From Acinetobacter sp. S54 (GTDB taxonomy: Bacteria > Pseudomonadota > Gammaproteobacteria > Pseudomonadales > Moraxellaceae): 64,000 bases of DNA. Positions within the stretch are counted from its first letter, which is position 1. Every line of letters begins with the position of its first letter. Location of the stretch: assembly GCF_016624945.1 (NCBI RefSeq), contig NZ_JACVUI010000003.1:62001-126000 (forward strand), given 5' to 3'. The translations under genes were made by a program, and so were the position numbers. This document shows, in pieces, positions 1 to 8,041 of this stretch. The notes below the pieces were generated by a model, which worked only from the letters and a program-made list of their open reading frames with translations, had not been told where the DNA came from and did not search any database.

Positions 1-1190
1 AGAAAAAAGAAGACTTTAATGGACTGGAAGTTCCTCCGGTAGTGACCTCAGATGTGCCAGGAAAAAGATTTTTCTTAAAGGCTAAAGATTTAGGTTCACT
101 GGATATTGGTTCTCCAATTTATTATCGGCGAATTAATGTGGGTCAGATTACCGCTTATAACTTGGCTAATGATGGTAAATATGTGGAACTCCAGACGTTC
201 ATCCGTTCACCTTATGACAAGTTTGTGACTCAGGATGCTCGTTTTTGGCAAGCCAGTGGCGTAGATGTAACCTTAAATGCTTCTGGATTTAATCTAGATA
301 CGCAATCATTAGCCAGTATTGTGGCGGGTGGTATTGCCTTTGGATATCCTGAAAATTCAAATGCACAAATTGCCCAGAATTTAAGTCATTTTAATTTATG
401 GGATTCAAAAGCTGAGGCTTTAAAAGATCCTGACGGCAAACCAATTAGCGTAGAGATGTATTTTGACCAATCATTACGAGGATTGACCGCAGGTGCTCCG
501 ATTGATTTTATGGGTATTGAAGTAGGAAATATCAAATCAATCAATGCTGAGTTTGATCGTAATTACAGTCGTGTTCGTATGCGAGCAGAAGGTACTATTT
601 ATCCATCGCGTTTAGCACATGGTCAGGATATGGATCCGAATGGCGAGATTTTTAAACGCTTTGTCCAAAATGGTTGGCGAGCACAAATGCGAACAGGTAA
701 TTTACTGACAGGCCAAAATTATATTGCTTTTGATCTTTTCCCTAAAGCCAAGCCCGCGTTTATAAAAGTATTACAGAGCGGTACTTTTGAAGTGCCAACA
801 ATGCCATCTGAGTTAAAAGGATTGCAGGCTCAGGTTTCCCAGATCGCGGATAAATTGACAAAATTCCCGTTGGTTGAAATTGGGCAAGATATGCGTAAAA
901 CATTGGGTAATATGAATACTGCCATTGATTCAACTAATCAGTTGGTTCAACAGCTCGATGGTAAAGTTGCGCCAGAATTACAGTCTACCTTAAATGATGT
1001 ACGTGGTACTTTACGGTCTACCGAATCCATTTTATCCAGTGATGCGCCGTTGCAACGTGATGTGCGCCGTGCCTTACAGCAAATGACTCGTGCAGCAGCA
1101 TCCTTACAATTAATGTCAGACTATATTGAACAGCATCCAGAATCCTTGATTCGAGGTAAAACCCCTGAGGTTGATCGAAATGAAAAATAA
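1..1190 (+). CDS. pqiB: PqiB, MCE-domain intermembrane lipid transport protein (5' truncated by window)
   Basis: The reading frame is open from base 3, and the apparent GTG start at 42 is an internal Val codon, so the N-terminal part of the gene (roughly 150 residues compared with the ~546-residue E. coli protein) lies outside the window. Two MCE-type repeats are visible: one around the segment FLKAKDLGSLDIGSPIYYRR and one around RGLTAGAPIDFMGIEVGNI. They are followed by a long helical, probably coiled-coil C-terminal part (about residues 250-350 of the visible protein). In the known family PqiB forms a periplasm-spanning channel with inner-membrane PqiA and lipoprotein PqiC. pqiC overlaps the 3' end here, supporting the assignment. 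Confidence 0.93.
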   Translation, partial: KKEDFNGLEVPPVVTSDVPGKRFFLKAKDLGSLDIGSPIYYRRINVGQITAYNLANDGKYVELQTFIRSPYDKFVTQDARFWQASGVDVTLNASGFNLDTQSLASIVAGGIAFGYPENSNAQIAQNLSHFNLWDSKAEALKDPDGKPISVEMYFDQSLRGLTAGAPIDFMGIEVGNIKSINAEFDRNYSRVRMRAEGTIYPSRLAHGQDMDPNGEIFKRFVQNGWRAQMRTGNLLTGQNYIAFDLFPKAKPAFIKVLQSGTFEVPTMPSELKGLQAQVSQIADKLTKFPLVEIGQDMRKTLGNMNTAIDSTNQLVQQLDGKVAPELQSTLNDVRGTLRSTESILSSDAPLQRDVRRALQQMTRAAASLQLMSDYIEQHPESLIRGKTPEVDRNEK

Positions 1191-1878
1191 AAATTATTTT
1201 AGACTAGGACTGGTAGCAACAGTGATATTTGTCAGTGCTTGCTCTAGTTCACCAACGCCTAACTATTATACTTTGCAAGCCAAAGTGACCCCGATACAGA
1301 ACTCGGGTGTAAATGTTATCGAAGTATTGCCTGTAGGATTGCCAGATCGTCTAGATCGAGCATCCATTGTTCTACAGGATAATCAGGGTAAGTCAAAAGT
1401 GCTGGACAATGATCGCTGGACATCGACTTTAAGTACACAATTACGCGATGGTTTATCGGCTGGATTGCAACAAAAATTGGGTGCTGTTGATCGTTATAAT
1501 AGTGGAATGACGGCAGGGCAGGTGTCATATCGTATTGCGACGGATTTTTCAAATTTTGATGTCATTGACGGTTTAAACCGTTCGGCTTTTACAGATTCTA
1601 ATGATCATTATATAAATGTCATGGTGACATGGATTGTAAAACCTGATATTTCCGCTGTGCAGAACTCAGCCGCTTTAGCTCAAAGAAATCTAGCAAATCG
1701 TTCACTGAGTTGTAGAACCAGTTTTACCGTGCCTATTCAGGGTGAAAGTAGGAATATCCACAATATTGTGGTCGCATCTACACAATCACTAAACCGAATC
1801 ATTGACAATATTGCTAGCTCTGTTGTCATGTTAAATGCGAACAAAATGGTGAATGTGAATGGAGTCACGTGTTCCTAA
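1180..1878 (+). CDS. pqiC: PqiC outer-membrane lipoprotein, ABC-type transport auxiliary family
   Basis: The start is placed at ATG 1180 because GAGG at 1167-1170 is well spaced and the protein then begins MKNKNYFRLG, a lipoprotein signal. The lipobox is VSAC with the acylated Cys at residue 21. The body matches the PqiC/DUF330 family (PNYYTL motif just after the lipobox; about 232 residues, usual length). The gene overlaps the end of pqiB by 11 bases, as expected for translationally coupled subunits. Known role: anchors the PqiB needle at the outer membrane. A TTG nine bases upstream is an alternative start but has no better ribosome site. Confidence 0.92.
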   Translation: MKNKNYFRLGLVATVIFVSACSSSPTPNYYTLQAKVTPIQNSGVNVIEVLPVGLPDRLDRASIVLQDNQGKSKVLDNDRWTSTLSTQLRDGLSAGLQQKLGAVDRYNSGMTAGQVSYRIATDFSNFDVIDGLNRSAFTDSNDHYINVMVTWIVKPDISAVQNSAALAQRNLANRSLSCRTSFTVPIQGESRNIHNIVVASTQSLNRIIDNIASSVVMLNANKMVNVNGVTCS

Positions 1879-2403
1879 TTTTAATTCACATAAGATAACG
1901 GAATATTTAATATCTGATGGCTTAATTTTCTGAATAGTTTTCCCTCAAGACTTATTATCGCCATCAGATCAAACTAAATAATGAAGATAAAGTAAAAAAT
2001 GCAATATCAGAGAACTTGTCAATGCAGAAAAATATCATGTATGTGTAAGATAAATTAATTGCAGCATTCTTATATAACCATTTAATTTAAAAGAATAAAT
2101 AATCTTTAATTGGCTTTTAGTAATTAATTTAATCAATTCAATATTCTTATTCATGAGAATGCTTTATCGACTGATCAATGATGGAGTCAGAGCTGGCAAA
2201 CTACTGACTAAAGAGCAATCTCAATAACTACAGTCCATTGAATATTTTGATTTAAAAACATATCACTGAATGAAAATACCATAAAACATGCACGAGAAGA
2301 CTGGTATTCAATCATATTCGGTTAGGCCTGAATTTTATGGTCGCTTAAACATACAGTCGTTTGTTCTAAGATCATTTTAAGCATTTATCTAAATTTTAAT
2401 TTT
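1879..2403. other. Noncoding stretch with a long inverted repeat, no gene recognised
   Basis: About 600 bases separate pqiC from the next gene. Close to pqiC there is a perfect 10-base inverted repeat, ATCTGATGGC at 1912-1921 and GCCATCAGAT at 1960-1969, separated by 38 bases; it lacks a T-tract and is not a convincing terminator. A 24-codon ATG frame (2153-2227, beginning MRMLYRLINDG) looks protein-like but has no ribosome site and no continuation, so it could be a gene remnant. The remainder is very AT-rich. The last part carries the AtuR-type operator listed separately. Confidence 0.5.
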
Positions 2404-2421
2404 GCCAAGCGCTTGCTTGGT
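2404..2421. promoter_or_regulatory. AtuR-type TetR operator (site 3)
   Basis: GCCAAGCGCTTGCTTGGT matches the perfect 18-base palindrome found in the atuR-atuA gap (ACCAAGCACTTGCTTGGT at 6164-6181) in 16 of 18 positions. It lies about 75 bases upstream of the acyl-CoA dehydrogenase start at 2496. Inference: AtuR represses that gene too. Confidence 0.75.
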
Positions 2422-2495
2422 TTTTATGGTTTTGCTACTTTAGTGTTCATTCAATATTTGAAAAACAATGACCCATAATTGCTAGGAAGCAGAAT

Positions 2496-3659
2496 ATGCA
2501 TCTTAATCCTGTGTACTATAATGAGCAGCATCTTGAATTTGCCAAGAGTATTAGACGCTTTGTGGAAAAAGAGATTTCACCCTTTATTAATGAATGGGAT
2601 GAGAGCGAAACCTTTCCGCGAGAACTTTATAAAAAAGCAGCTGATATTGGTTTATTGGGGCTCGGTTTTGAAGAACAATATGGTGGAATCGCAGGAACAG
2701 ATGCATTTTATACGTTGTTAGCTTCGATTGAGCTGGCAAAATGTGCCTCGGGTGGTTTAGCTGCGTCCTTACTTTCACATACGATTGGCGCGCCACCGAT
2801 CCAGCATTTTGCAAACGAAGAAGTCAAAGCTCAAGTCCTCCCGCAAATTTTATCAGGTGAAAAGATCTCTGCATTAGCCATTACTGAACCCGGTGGTGGC
2901 TCGGATGTGGCCGCTCTTAAAACAAAAGCTGTGCGCGAGGGAGAGTATTTTCTGGTAAGTGGTGAAAAGACGTTTATCACTTCAGGAATGCGGGCTGATT
3001 ATTATTCAGTTGCGGTTCGTACCGATCCGAATGCGAAAGGCGCAAATGGTATTTCAATGCTTTTAATTGACGCACACAGTGACGGAATTAGTAAAATTAA
3101 ACTGGATAAAATGGGTTGGTGGGCTTCAGATACGGCACATTTGCATTTTGACAACGTCAAAGTGCCAGCCAGCCATTTATTAGGCCCTGAAAATATGGGC
3201 TTTCTGGTGATTATGAATAACTTTAATATGGAGCGTTTTTTCCTTGCAGCAAGTAGTTATGGCTTTGCTTTGACTTGCTATGAAGAGGCGCTGGATTGGG
3301 CTCGGCAGCGTCAAACCTTTGGCAAGCGTTTGGTTGATCATCAAGTCATGCGTCATAAGTTGGTGGATATGGCAACTCGTCTGACAGCAACCCGTGCTTT
3401 ATTGGAAGATACTGCTTATCGCTTGGGTAAGCCAGAATTGCAGGGCAGTGAATTAATTGCCCAGATTTGTATGCTTAAGAATGTTGCTACTCAAACCATG
3501 CAATTCTGTGCAGATGCTGCGGTGCAGACGCTTGGGGGTATGGGCTTTATGCGTGGTACTAAATCCGAACGTATTTATCGTGAAGTGAAGGTGAATATGA
3601 TTGGTGGGGGTGCAGAAGAGATTATGAAGGACCTAGTTAGTAAGCAATTGGGGTATTAA
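2496..3659 (+). CDS. Acyl-CoA dehydrogenase, probable AtuR-regulon member
   Basis: A 387-residue acyl-CoA dehydrogenase with the usual order: alpha-helical N-domain, central beta domain (ITEPGGGSDVAALKT, flavin/substrate loop) and C-terminal helical domain (ARQRQTFGKRL; QTLGGMGFMRG). The catalytic Glu appears to be E246 in NMERFF, the position used in isovaleryl-CoA and long-chain enzymes; the MCAD-type YEGT motif is replaced by IGGGAEEIM. AGGAAG precedes ATG 2496. It resembles AtuD (10604) in architecture and shares the AtuR-type operator upstream, so a role in oxidation of a branched or terpenoid acyl-CoA (citronellyl-CoA or a later chain) is inferred; the exact substrate is unknown. A strong terminator follows. 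Confidence 0.88.
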   Translation: MHLNPVYYNEQHLEFAKSIRRFVEKEISPFINEWDESETFPRELYKKAADIGLLGLGFEEQYGGIAGTDAFYTLLASIELAKCASGGLAASLLSHTIGAPPIQHFANEEVKAQVLPQILSGEKISALAITEPGGGSDVAALKTKAVREGEYFLVSGEKTFITSGMRADYYSVAVRTDPNAKGANGISMLLIDAHSDGISKIKLDKMGWWASDTAHLHFDNVKVPASHLLGPENMGFLVIMNNFNMERFFLAASSYGFALTCYEEALDWARQRQTFGKRLVDHQVMRHKLVDMATRLTATRALLEDTAYRLGKPELQGSELIAQICMLKNVATQTMQFCADAAVQTLGGMGFMRGTKSERIYREVKVNMIGGGAEEIMKDLVSKQLGY

Positions 3660-3678
3660 ACTTATTTGCTAGCTCATT

Positions 3679-3707
3679 AAAAGTGCGGTTAAAACACCGC
3701 ACTTTTT
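3679..3707. terminator. Rho-independent terminator, bidirectional
   Basis: Stem AAAAGTGCGGT / ACCGCACTTTT with a 6-base loop and a T-run on either strand. It closes the acyl-CoA dehydrogenase gene and the converging leftward gene ending at 3719. Confidence 0.9.
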
Positions 3708-3718
3708 CATTTTGAAAT

Positions 3719-4456
3719 TTATTCTAGTTCAGCTAATTCTTCTAAAGAAATTTGACGGATTTCAAAGATGGGTTGTTTTAGAAATGAATTCAGTGCTTTG
3801 ATATCAATAAATTTTATGCTGTCTAGTGCAATACCTTCGATGCTATCTTTTTCAGAATCATAGCGAATATCTGAAGTCTGCTCGATAAATTGTTTGAATA
3901 GCAATGGACTATCACTTAAGTCAGCAAGTGGCTTGTCCATCAAGGCTTCAAACTCATAGTCCATCGCATAAATATTGGATTCCCACGTAACATCACTAAA
4001 GTTTTCATCTTGGCTCGAAATAATGCTGCCAGTTTCATAGCCAGAAAAATAGTCTTCTTCTGAATTAATCCAGAGGACATAGCAAGGTTGTGTCGCATCG
4101 ACTTCTATGAGTTGATACCAGACAATACCCGAAATTTTGGCAAATTCGAAAGCATCATCTTCATTGAGCTTTGGAATTTCACCATCTTCGATATCAAATT
4201 TTTTGCCTGTTTTTTCTAATACTAAAGCTTCAAGTTTCTCGTAGATTTCATCATCTACTTCGCCATTGCCGATATCATAGTTACAAAGCTCATCATAATA
4301 TAAGCCTTCAACGACTAGGGTTTTATATGCCTTTTCCGCCTCAGCTTTATCTGTATAAATCTGTTTGATTGCCCCAGTTGAAACGCAGTTGGTCAGATGC
4401 CATTCGTCATTGTAAGCAAAGTCATTTTGACGAATCACGTATTGGATATTACTCAT
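3719..4456 (-). CDS. Hypothetical acidic protein
   Basis: I do not recognise this 245-residue protein. It is strongly acidic (many Asp/Glu runs such as NGEVDDEIYEKLEALVLE), has no signal peptide or membrane segment, and looks like a folded cytosolic protein. AAGGGG is well spaced upstream of the ATG on the reverse strand, supporting translation. It follows the DUF6915-like gene at 4474-5091 by 17 bases, so the two are probably co-transcribed leftward. Its place beside the atu regulon may be coincidental: no AtuR-type palindrome is seen in front of the pair. Confidence 0.7.
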   Translation of the reverse strand: MSNIQYVIRQNDFAYNDEWHLTNCVSTGAIKQIYTDKAEAEKAYKTLVVEGLYYDELCNYDIGNGEVDDEIYEKLEALVLEKTGKKFDIEDGEIPKLNEDDAFEFAKISGIVWYQLIEVDATQPCYVLWINSEEDYFSGYETGSIISSQDENFSDVTWESNIYAMDYEFEALMDKPLADLSDSPLLFKQFIEQTSDIRYDSEKDSIEGIALDSIKFIDIKALNSFLKQPIFEIRQISLEELAELE

Positions 4457-4473
4457 TTTTATTTCCCCTTAAG

Positions 4474-5091
4474 TTAAGCAATTTTAGTTTTTAATTCTTG
4501 CAATTTTGCTGCACTAGGTGGCACAGCCATGCCATTGTCCATCCAGAGTTCAAAACGCATCGGATTGAAAAAGAAATCAGGAGGAATATCAAAATCCATA
4601 AATTTGGCTTCACCTTTTCCCATCATGGGAAGAATAGTATTGATAAACCAACTATTGTGGGTGATCAGTAATGACTTTAATTGTCCTGTCACCGATAACG
4701 GCGAGAGCAAAGTTGCTGATAGCTTTGGGTCATCAATCACATCAGCGTGGAATTTCTCTAGGCGTTTCGCCAGTCCATCTGTAGGGATATCCTGCATCGC
4801 GGCAACAAAATCGCCAATGGTTGGAATAAAGCGGTGATGAAAATCAACCAACAGATGGTCTTTTTCACACAGGTCTTTCACCTCAATGCTTTTGCCTGCA
4901 CTATTTTCGAAATGATGCCCAAAGATCGGAATAATCACTTCTTGAACACCCCAAAAGGTATGCAAGATACGATGGCGATTGTCGGTACACAACATTTTGG
5001 TGCTGTCGATTAGCGCATGAATATCAATATAATCTTCAAGCTCGCCCCCACGACGTTTCACCGAAATATTGGCATGTTGTACTGGATTCAT
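4474..5091 (-). CDS. Hypothetical protein, DUF6915-like
   Basis: A 205-residue soluble protein resembling a family of uncharacterised bacterial proteins; the N-terminal part carries several His residues (DNRHRILHTFWGVQEVI, GHHFENSAG, DFHHRFIPTIGDF) that could bind metal, but this is only an observation. No signal peptide or membrane helix. First gene of an apparent two-gene leftward unit with the acidic protein at 3719-4456. The ribosome site in front of the ATG at 5091 is weak. Function unknown. Confidence 0.7.
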   Translation of the reverse strand: MNPVQHANISVKRRGGELEDYIDIHALIDSTKMLCTDNRHRILHTFWGVQEVIIPIFGHHFENSAGKSIEVKDLCEKDHLLVDFHHRFIPTIGDFVAAMQDIPTDGLAKRLEKFHADVIDDPKLSATLLSPLSVTGQLKSLLITHNSWFINTILPMMGKGEAKFMDFDIPPDFFFNPMRFELWMDNGMAVPPSAAKLQELKTKIA

Positions 5092-5241
5092 TTTTACTAA
5101 TTCTTATAATCGCTTGATGTTTAATAACAATAACAGCTTTCTAATACAACGAATATAGATAAATTGACGTGAGCGATAAGCTGTGTCGTGCTTAAAGGGG
5201 CAGATCGTCTGGTTGGATATTGGCTTCTAGTCGATGCAAGT

Positions 5242-5430
5242 TCAGAGTTTGAAATACTTGTTTAAAACTAATTGCAGTCTTCGCCTCATATGGCCATGAC
5301 TGGTATAAGGATCAAAGGTTTCATAACCTAAATAGGCAGAATGGAAGTAGCTACGAATAATATTCGAGTAAGCATGTTTGATTTGCGTTAAATCACTGAG
5401 TTGAGGCTTACGCAAATAGACTGGCCTCAT
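5242..5430 (-). CDS. Small ORF overlapping the end of atuR (62 codons)
   Basis: The ATG overlaps the TGA stop of atuR in an ATGA arrangement, which would allow translational coupling. The product (MRPVYLRKPQLSDLTQIKHA...) is basic and Tyr/Arg-rich, with no recognised domain and no membrane segment. It may be a real small protein, a degraded gene remnant, or chance; the surrounding 5092-5426 interval holds nothing else I can support. Only the stop/start overlap argues for it. Confidence 0.35.
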   Translation of the reverse strand: MRPVYLRKPQLSDLTQIKHAYSNIIRSYFHSAYLGYETFDPYTSHGHMRRRLQLVLNKYFKL

Positions 5431-6026
5431 TTCACCGCCATTTCCAAAACCATTTCGGTGAGTTCATCAAGACTAATTTTTCCTTCAGGTTTATACCACG
5501 TTACTGTCCACGAAATAGCCCCGCCCATTAAACGACGCCAGATAAAAGCATCATGTTTAACTTTACCTTGAACGCATAATTTTTCAATGACATCTAGCCA
5601 AACTTGCTCATATTCATTACGCATTTTAAGTATGTATGCTTGTTTTTCTTTGGAAAGCGACGCCCATTCATGTACCAGTACAGCCATTGCTGCACCTGTA
5701 TCACCTGTAATTGAAACTAATTCAGCTTTAATGAGATGGCGTAACTGCTGTTCAGGATCAGCTGAGCGTTCAGCCGCTTCTTTTAAACGTGCAAAGTTAT
5801 AAATAATGGTTTGTTCCATTACCGTGGCTAGAATGTCATCTTTGCTTTTAAAATGATGAAACAAACTTCCAGATTGAATCCCAATGAATTCACCAAGTTG
5901 GCGTACCGTAGTTTTGTCATAGCCTTGCTTGTAAAATAAATAGGCGGCACCTTGCAATAAACGCCCGCGTGGACTGTCATCAAAACAAACAATTTTGGGT
6001 ATTTGCTCAATTGAAGTTGCGATCAT
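5427..6026 (-). CDS. atuR: AtuR, TetR-family repressor of acyclic terpene utilization
   Basis: A 199-residue TetR-family protein: the N-terminal helix-turn-helix (about residues 40-65, TTVRQLGEFIGIQSGSLFHHFKSKDDIL) is followed by a ligand-binding helical domain. It is divergent from atuA, the arrangement known in Pseudomonas aeruginosa, where AtuR represses the atu genes by binding inverted repeats in the atuR-atuA gap. Two matching palindromes occur in this gap (6101-6118 and 6164-6181). Ligand presumably a terpenoyl-CoA; that is inference. GGAT precedes the ATG at 6026. Confidence 0.88.
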   Translation of the reverse strand: MIATSIEQIPKIVCFDDSPRGRLLQGAAYLFYKQGYDKTTVRQLGEFIGIQSGSLFHHFKSKDDILATVMEQTIIYNFARLKEAAERSADPEQQLRHLIKAELVSITGDTGAAMAVLVHEWASLSKEKQAYILKMRNEYEQVWLDVIEKLCVQGKVKHDAFIWRRLMGGAISWTVTWYKPEGKISLDELTEMVLEMAVK

Positions 6027-6100
6027 GCTTATCCGTCTATCCTATTGATCCGAGAGGTATTGTAACAAAATTCATTTTATGAATTGTCTTATCTTTTTAT

Positions 6101-6118
6101 AACAAGCATTTGCTTGAA
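6101..6118. promoter_or_regulatory. AtuR operator 1
   Basis: AACAAGCATTTGCTTGAA contains the perfect palindrome CAAGCA-TT-TGCTTG. It abuts the predicted atuA -35 element and lies 75 bases before the atuR start, so it could control both genes. Confidence 0.8.
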
Positions 6119-6119
6119 T

Positions 6120-6149
6120 TTGACTGTTTTTGCCAATACAGCATAGCAT
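6120..6149 (+). promoter_or_regulatory. Predicted atuA promoter
   Basis: TTGACT at 6120-6125 and TAGCAT at 6144-6149 form a plausible sigma-70 promoter with an 18-base spacer. It is flanked by the two AutR-type palindromes (centres near 6109 and 6172), a layout that fits simple repression. Prediction only. Confidence 0.5.
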
Positions 6150-6163
6150 TATGCACTTTACAA

Positions 6164-6181
6164 ACCAAGCACTTGCTTGGT
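6164..6181. promoter_or_regulatory. AtuR operator 2
   Basis: ACCAAGCACTTGCTTGGT is a perfect palindrome with 8-base arms and a 2-base centre. It is downstream of the predicted -10 element and upstream of the atuA start, as expected for a repressor site. Confidence 0.85.
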
Positions 6182-6220
6182 AATGTTAAAGCGTTTTTTG
6201 CAAGAACAATGAGAAAGCGC

Positions 6221-8026
6221 ATGACGAGTGTCAAACAGGATGACCAAAAAATAGTAAAAATCGGCTGTGCATCAGGATTCTGGGGCGATACTAATACAGC
6301 TGCTTTTCAGTTGGTACATCTGAGTGATATTGATTATTTAGTCTTTGATTATCTCTCAGAAATCACCATGTCGATCATGGCAAAAGCGATGATGATGGAA
6401 CCAAGTCATGGTTATGCACTTGATTTTGTCAGTCGAGTTATGTCGCCATTGATCAATAAAATTGCTGAGAAAAAAATTAAAGTGATTAGTAATGCAGGCG
6501 GGGTAAATCCACTGGCTTGTCGTGATGCGTTACAAAAAATCATTGATGAAAAGGGACTGAATTTAAAAGTCGCGGTGGTATTGGGGGATGATGTACTACC
6601 AAAGCATACGGAATTATTAACGCAAAATATTCAGGAAATGTTTAACGGCGATGCCTTGCCTGCACATGTTGCCAGTAGTAATGCCTATCTCGGTGCTGTT
6701 GCGATCCGTGATGCCTTGGATTTGGGTGCGGATATTGTGATTACTGGTCGTGTGGTCGATTCGGCTGTAGTGCTCGCACCTTTATTGCACGAATATAAAT
6801 GGTCACTTGAAGACTATGACAAACTGGCACAGGGTTCATTGGCAGGGCATGTGATTGAATGCGGCGCACAGTGTACCGGTGGAAATTTTACTGATTGGCG
6901 TCTGGTTCAGGGCTTTGACAATATGGGCTTTCCCGTTGTGGAAGTGAGTGCGGATGCATCTTTCATCGTAACCAAGCCTCAAGGAACAGGTGGTTTAGTT
7001 TCAACGGCGACGGTAGCCGAACAAATCGTTTATGAAATCGGCAATCCACAAGCCTACCTTTTACCTGATGTGATCGCAGACTTTAGCCAAGTCCATTTAG
7101 AACAGGTGGGTGAAAATCGCGTCAAAGTGATAGGTGCAAAAGGTCGTGCACCAACTCAGCAATATAAAGTCAGTGCTACCTATGCCGATGGCTACCGAGT
7201 TTTAGTCAGTTTCTTAATTGCTGGTCGTGAAGCACCAGAAAAAGCCCAAGCGATTGCCGATGCTATTCTGAGTAAATGTGAACGGGTATTGGCGTTGCGT
7301 TCAGTTCCGCCATTTAGTGAAAAATCGGTGGAAATCTTGGGGATTGAAAGTACCTATGGTCCACATTCAAGAATTAAAGATAGCCGTGAAGTGGTGGTCA
7401 AAATCGCGGTCAAACATCTGTTTAAAGAAGCTTGTATGTTCTTTGCTTCTGAAATTGCTCAAGCTTCAACAGGGATGGCACCCGCATTGGCAGGGATTGT
7501 CGGAGGTCGCCCTAAAGCCTCAGCAGTGGTGAAATTATTTTCATTCTTGATTGATAAAGATCAATTAAACGTAGAAGTCGATTTTGAGGGGCAGCGTCAT
7601 CCTGTTCAGATTCCTACTGGGCAAAAGGCACTAGATGTTGAGCTACATCCCGTTGGTGAAATCGCCACCTATCAAGGCGATGAGATTGAAGTGCCTTTAA
7701 TTCAGGTAGCGCACGCGCGTAGTGGAGATAAGGGCAATCACAGCAATATCGGGGTGATTGCGCGTAAGGCCGAATACTTACCGTGGATTCGTGCAGCTCT
7801 GACGGAAGCCAATGTTGCTAGCTATATGCAGCATGTTTTAGACCCAGACAAATCCAAGGTAATTCGTTATGAATTGCCTGAAATGCATGCGCTGAATTTC
7901 ATTTTGGAAAATGCATTAGGCGGAGGCGGTATTGCTAGCTTGCGGATCGATCCACAAGGTAAAGCCTTTGCACAGCAAGTATTGGATATGCCAGTGAAGT
8001 TACCACCACAACTGTTAGAAAAATAA
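6221..8026 (+). CDS. atuA: AtuA, acyclic terpene utilization protein (DUF1446)
   Basis: The frame is open from 6110, but operator 2 and the predicted transcription start lie inside that extension, so I start at ATG 6221 (ATG 6209 is the alternative), giving 601 residues. The N-terminal ~450 residues match the DUF1446/AtuA domain (IGCASGFWGDTNTAAFQLV near the start; GADIVITGRVVDSAVVLAPL in the middle). A C-terminal AtuA-like ferredoxin-fold region follows, starting about PLIQVAHARSGDKGNHSNIGV. AtuA is essential for citronellol/geraniol degradation in Pseudomonas, but its precise biochemical step is not settled. First gene of atuABCDEF. Confidence 0.9.
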   Translation: MTSVKQDDQKIVKIGCASGFWGDTNTAAFQLVHLSDIDYLVFDYLSEITMSIMAKAMMMEPSHGYALDFVSRVMSPLINKIAEKKIKVISNAGGVNPLACRDALQKIIDEKGLNLKVAVVLGDDVLPKHTELLTQNIQEMFNGDALPAHVASSNAYLGAVAIRDALDLGADIVITGRVVDSAVVLAPLLHEYKWSLEDYDKLAQGSLAGHVIECGAQCTGGNFTDWRLVQGFDNMGFPVVEVSADASFIVTKPQGTGGLVSTATVAEQIVYEIGNPQAYLLPDVIADFSQVHLEQVGENRVKVIGAKGRAPTQQYKVSATYADGYRVLVSFLIAGREAPEKAQAIADAILSKCERVLALRSVPPFSEKSVEILGIESTYGPHSRIKDSREVVVKIAVKHLFKEACMFFASEIAQASTGMAPALAGIVGGRPKASAVVKLFSFLIDKDQLNVEVDFEGQRHPVQIPTGQKALDVELHPVGEIATYQGDEIEVPLIQVAHARSGDKGNHSNIGVIARKAEYLPWIRAALTEANVASYMQHVLDPDKSKVIRYELPEMHALNFILENALGGGGIASLRIDPQGKAFAQQVLDMPVKLPPQLLEK

Positions 8027-8041
8027 GTAAGGGATATAAAC

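Noticed and set aside
42..1190. GTG at 42 as a true start
   Set aside because: The frame stays open to the window edge with PqiB-like residues (for example KKEDFNGLEVPPVV) upstream; it is an internal Val.
1912..1969. Insertion sequence or transposon end
   Set aside because: Only a 10-base repeat, no transposase and no target duplication visible.
6110..6220. Long N-terminal extension of AtuA
   Set aside because: It contains the predicted promoter and operator 2, so it is probably untranslated.
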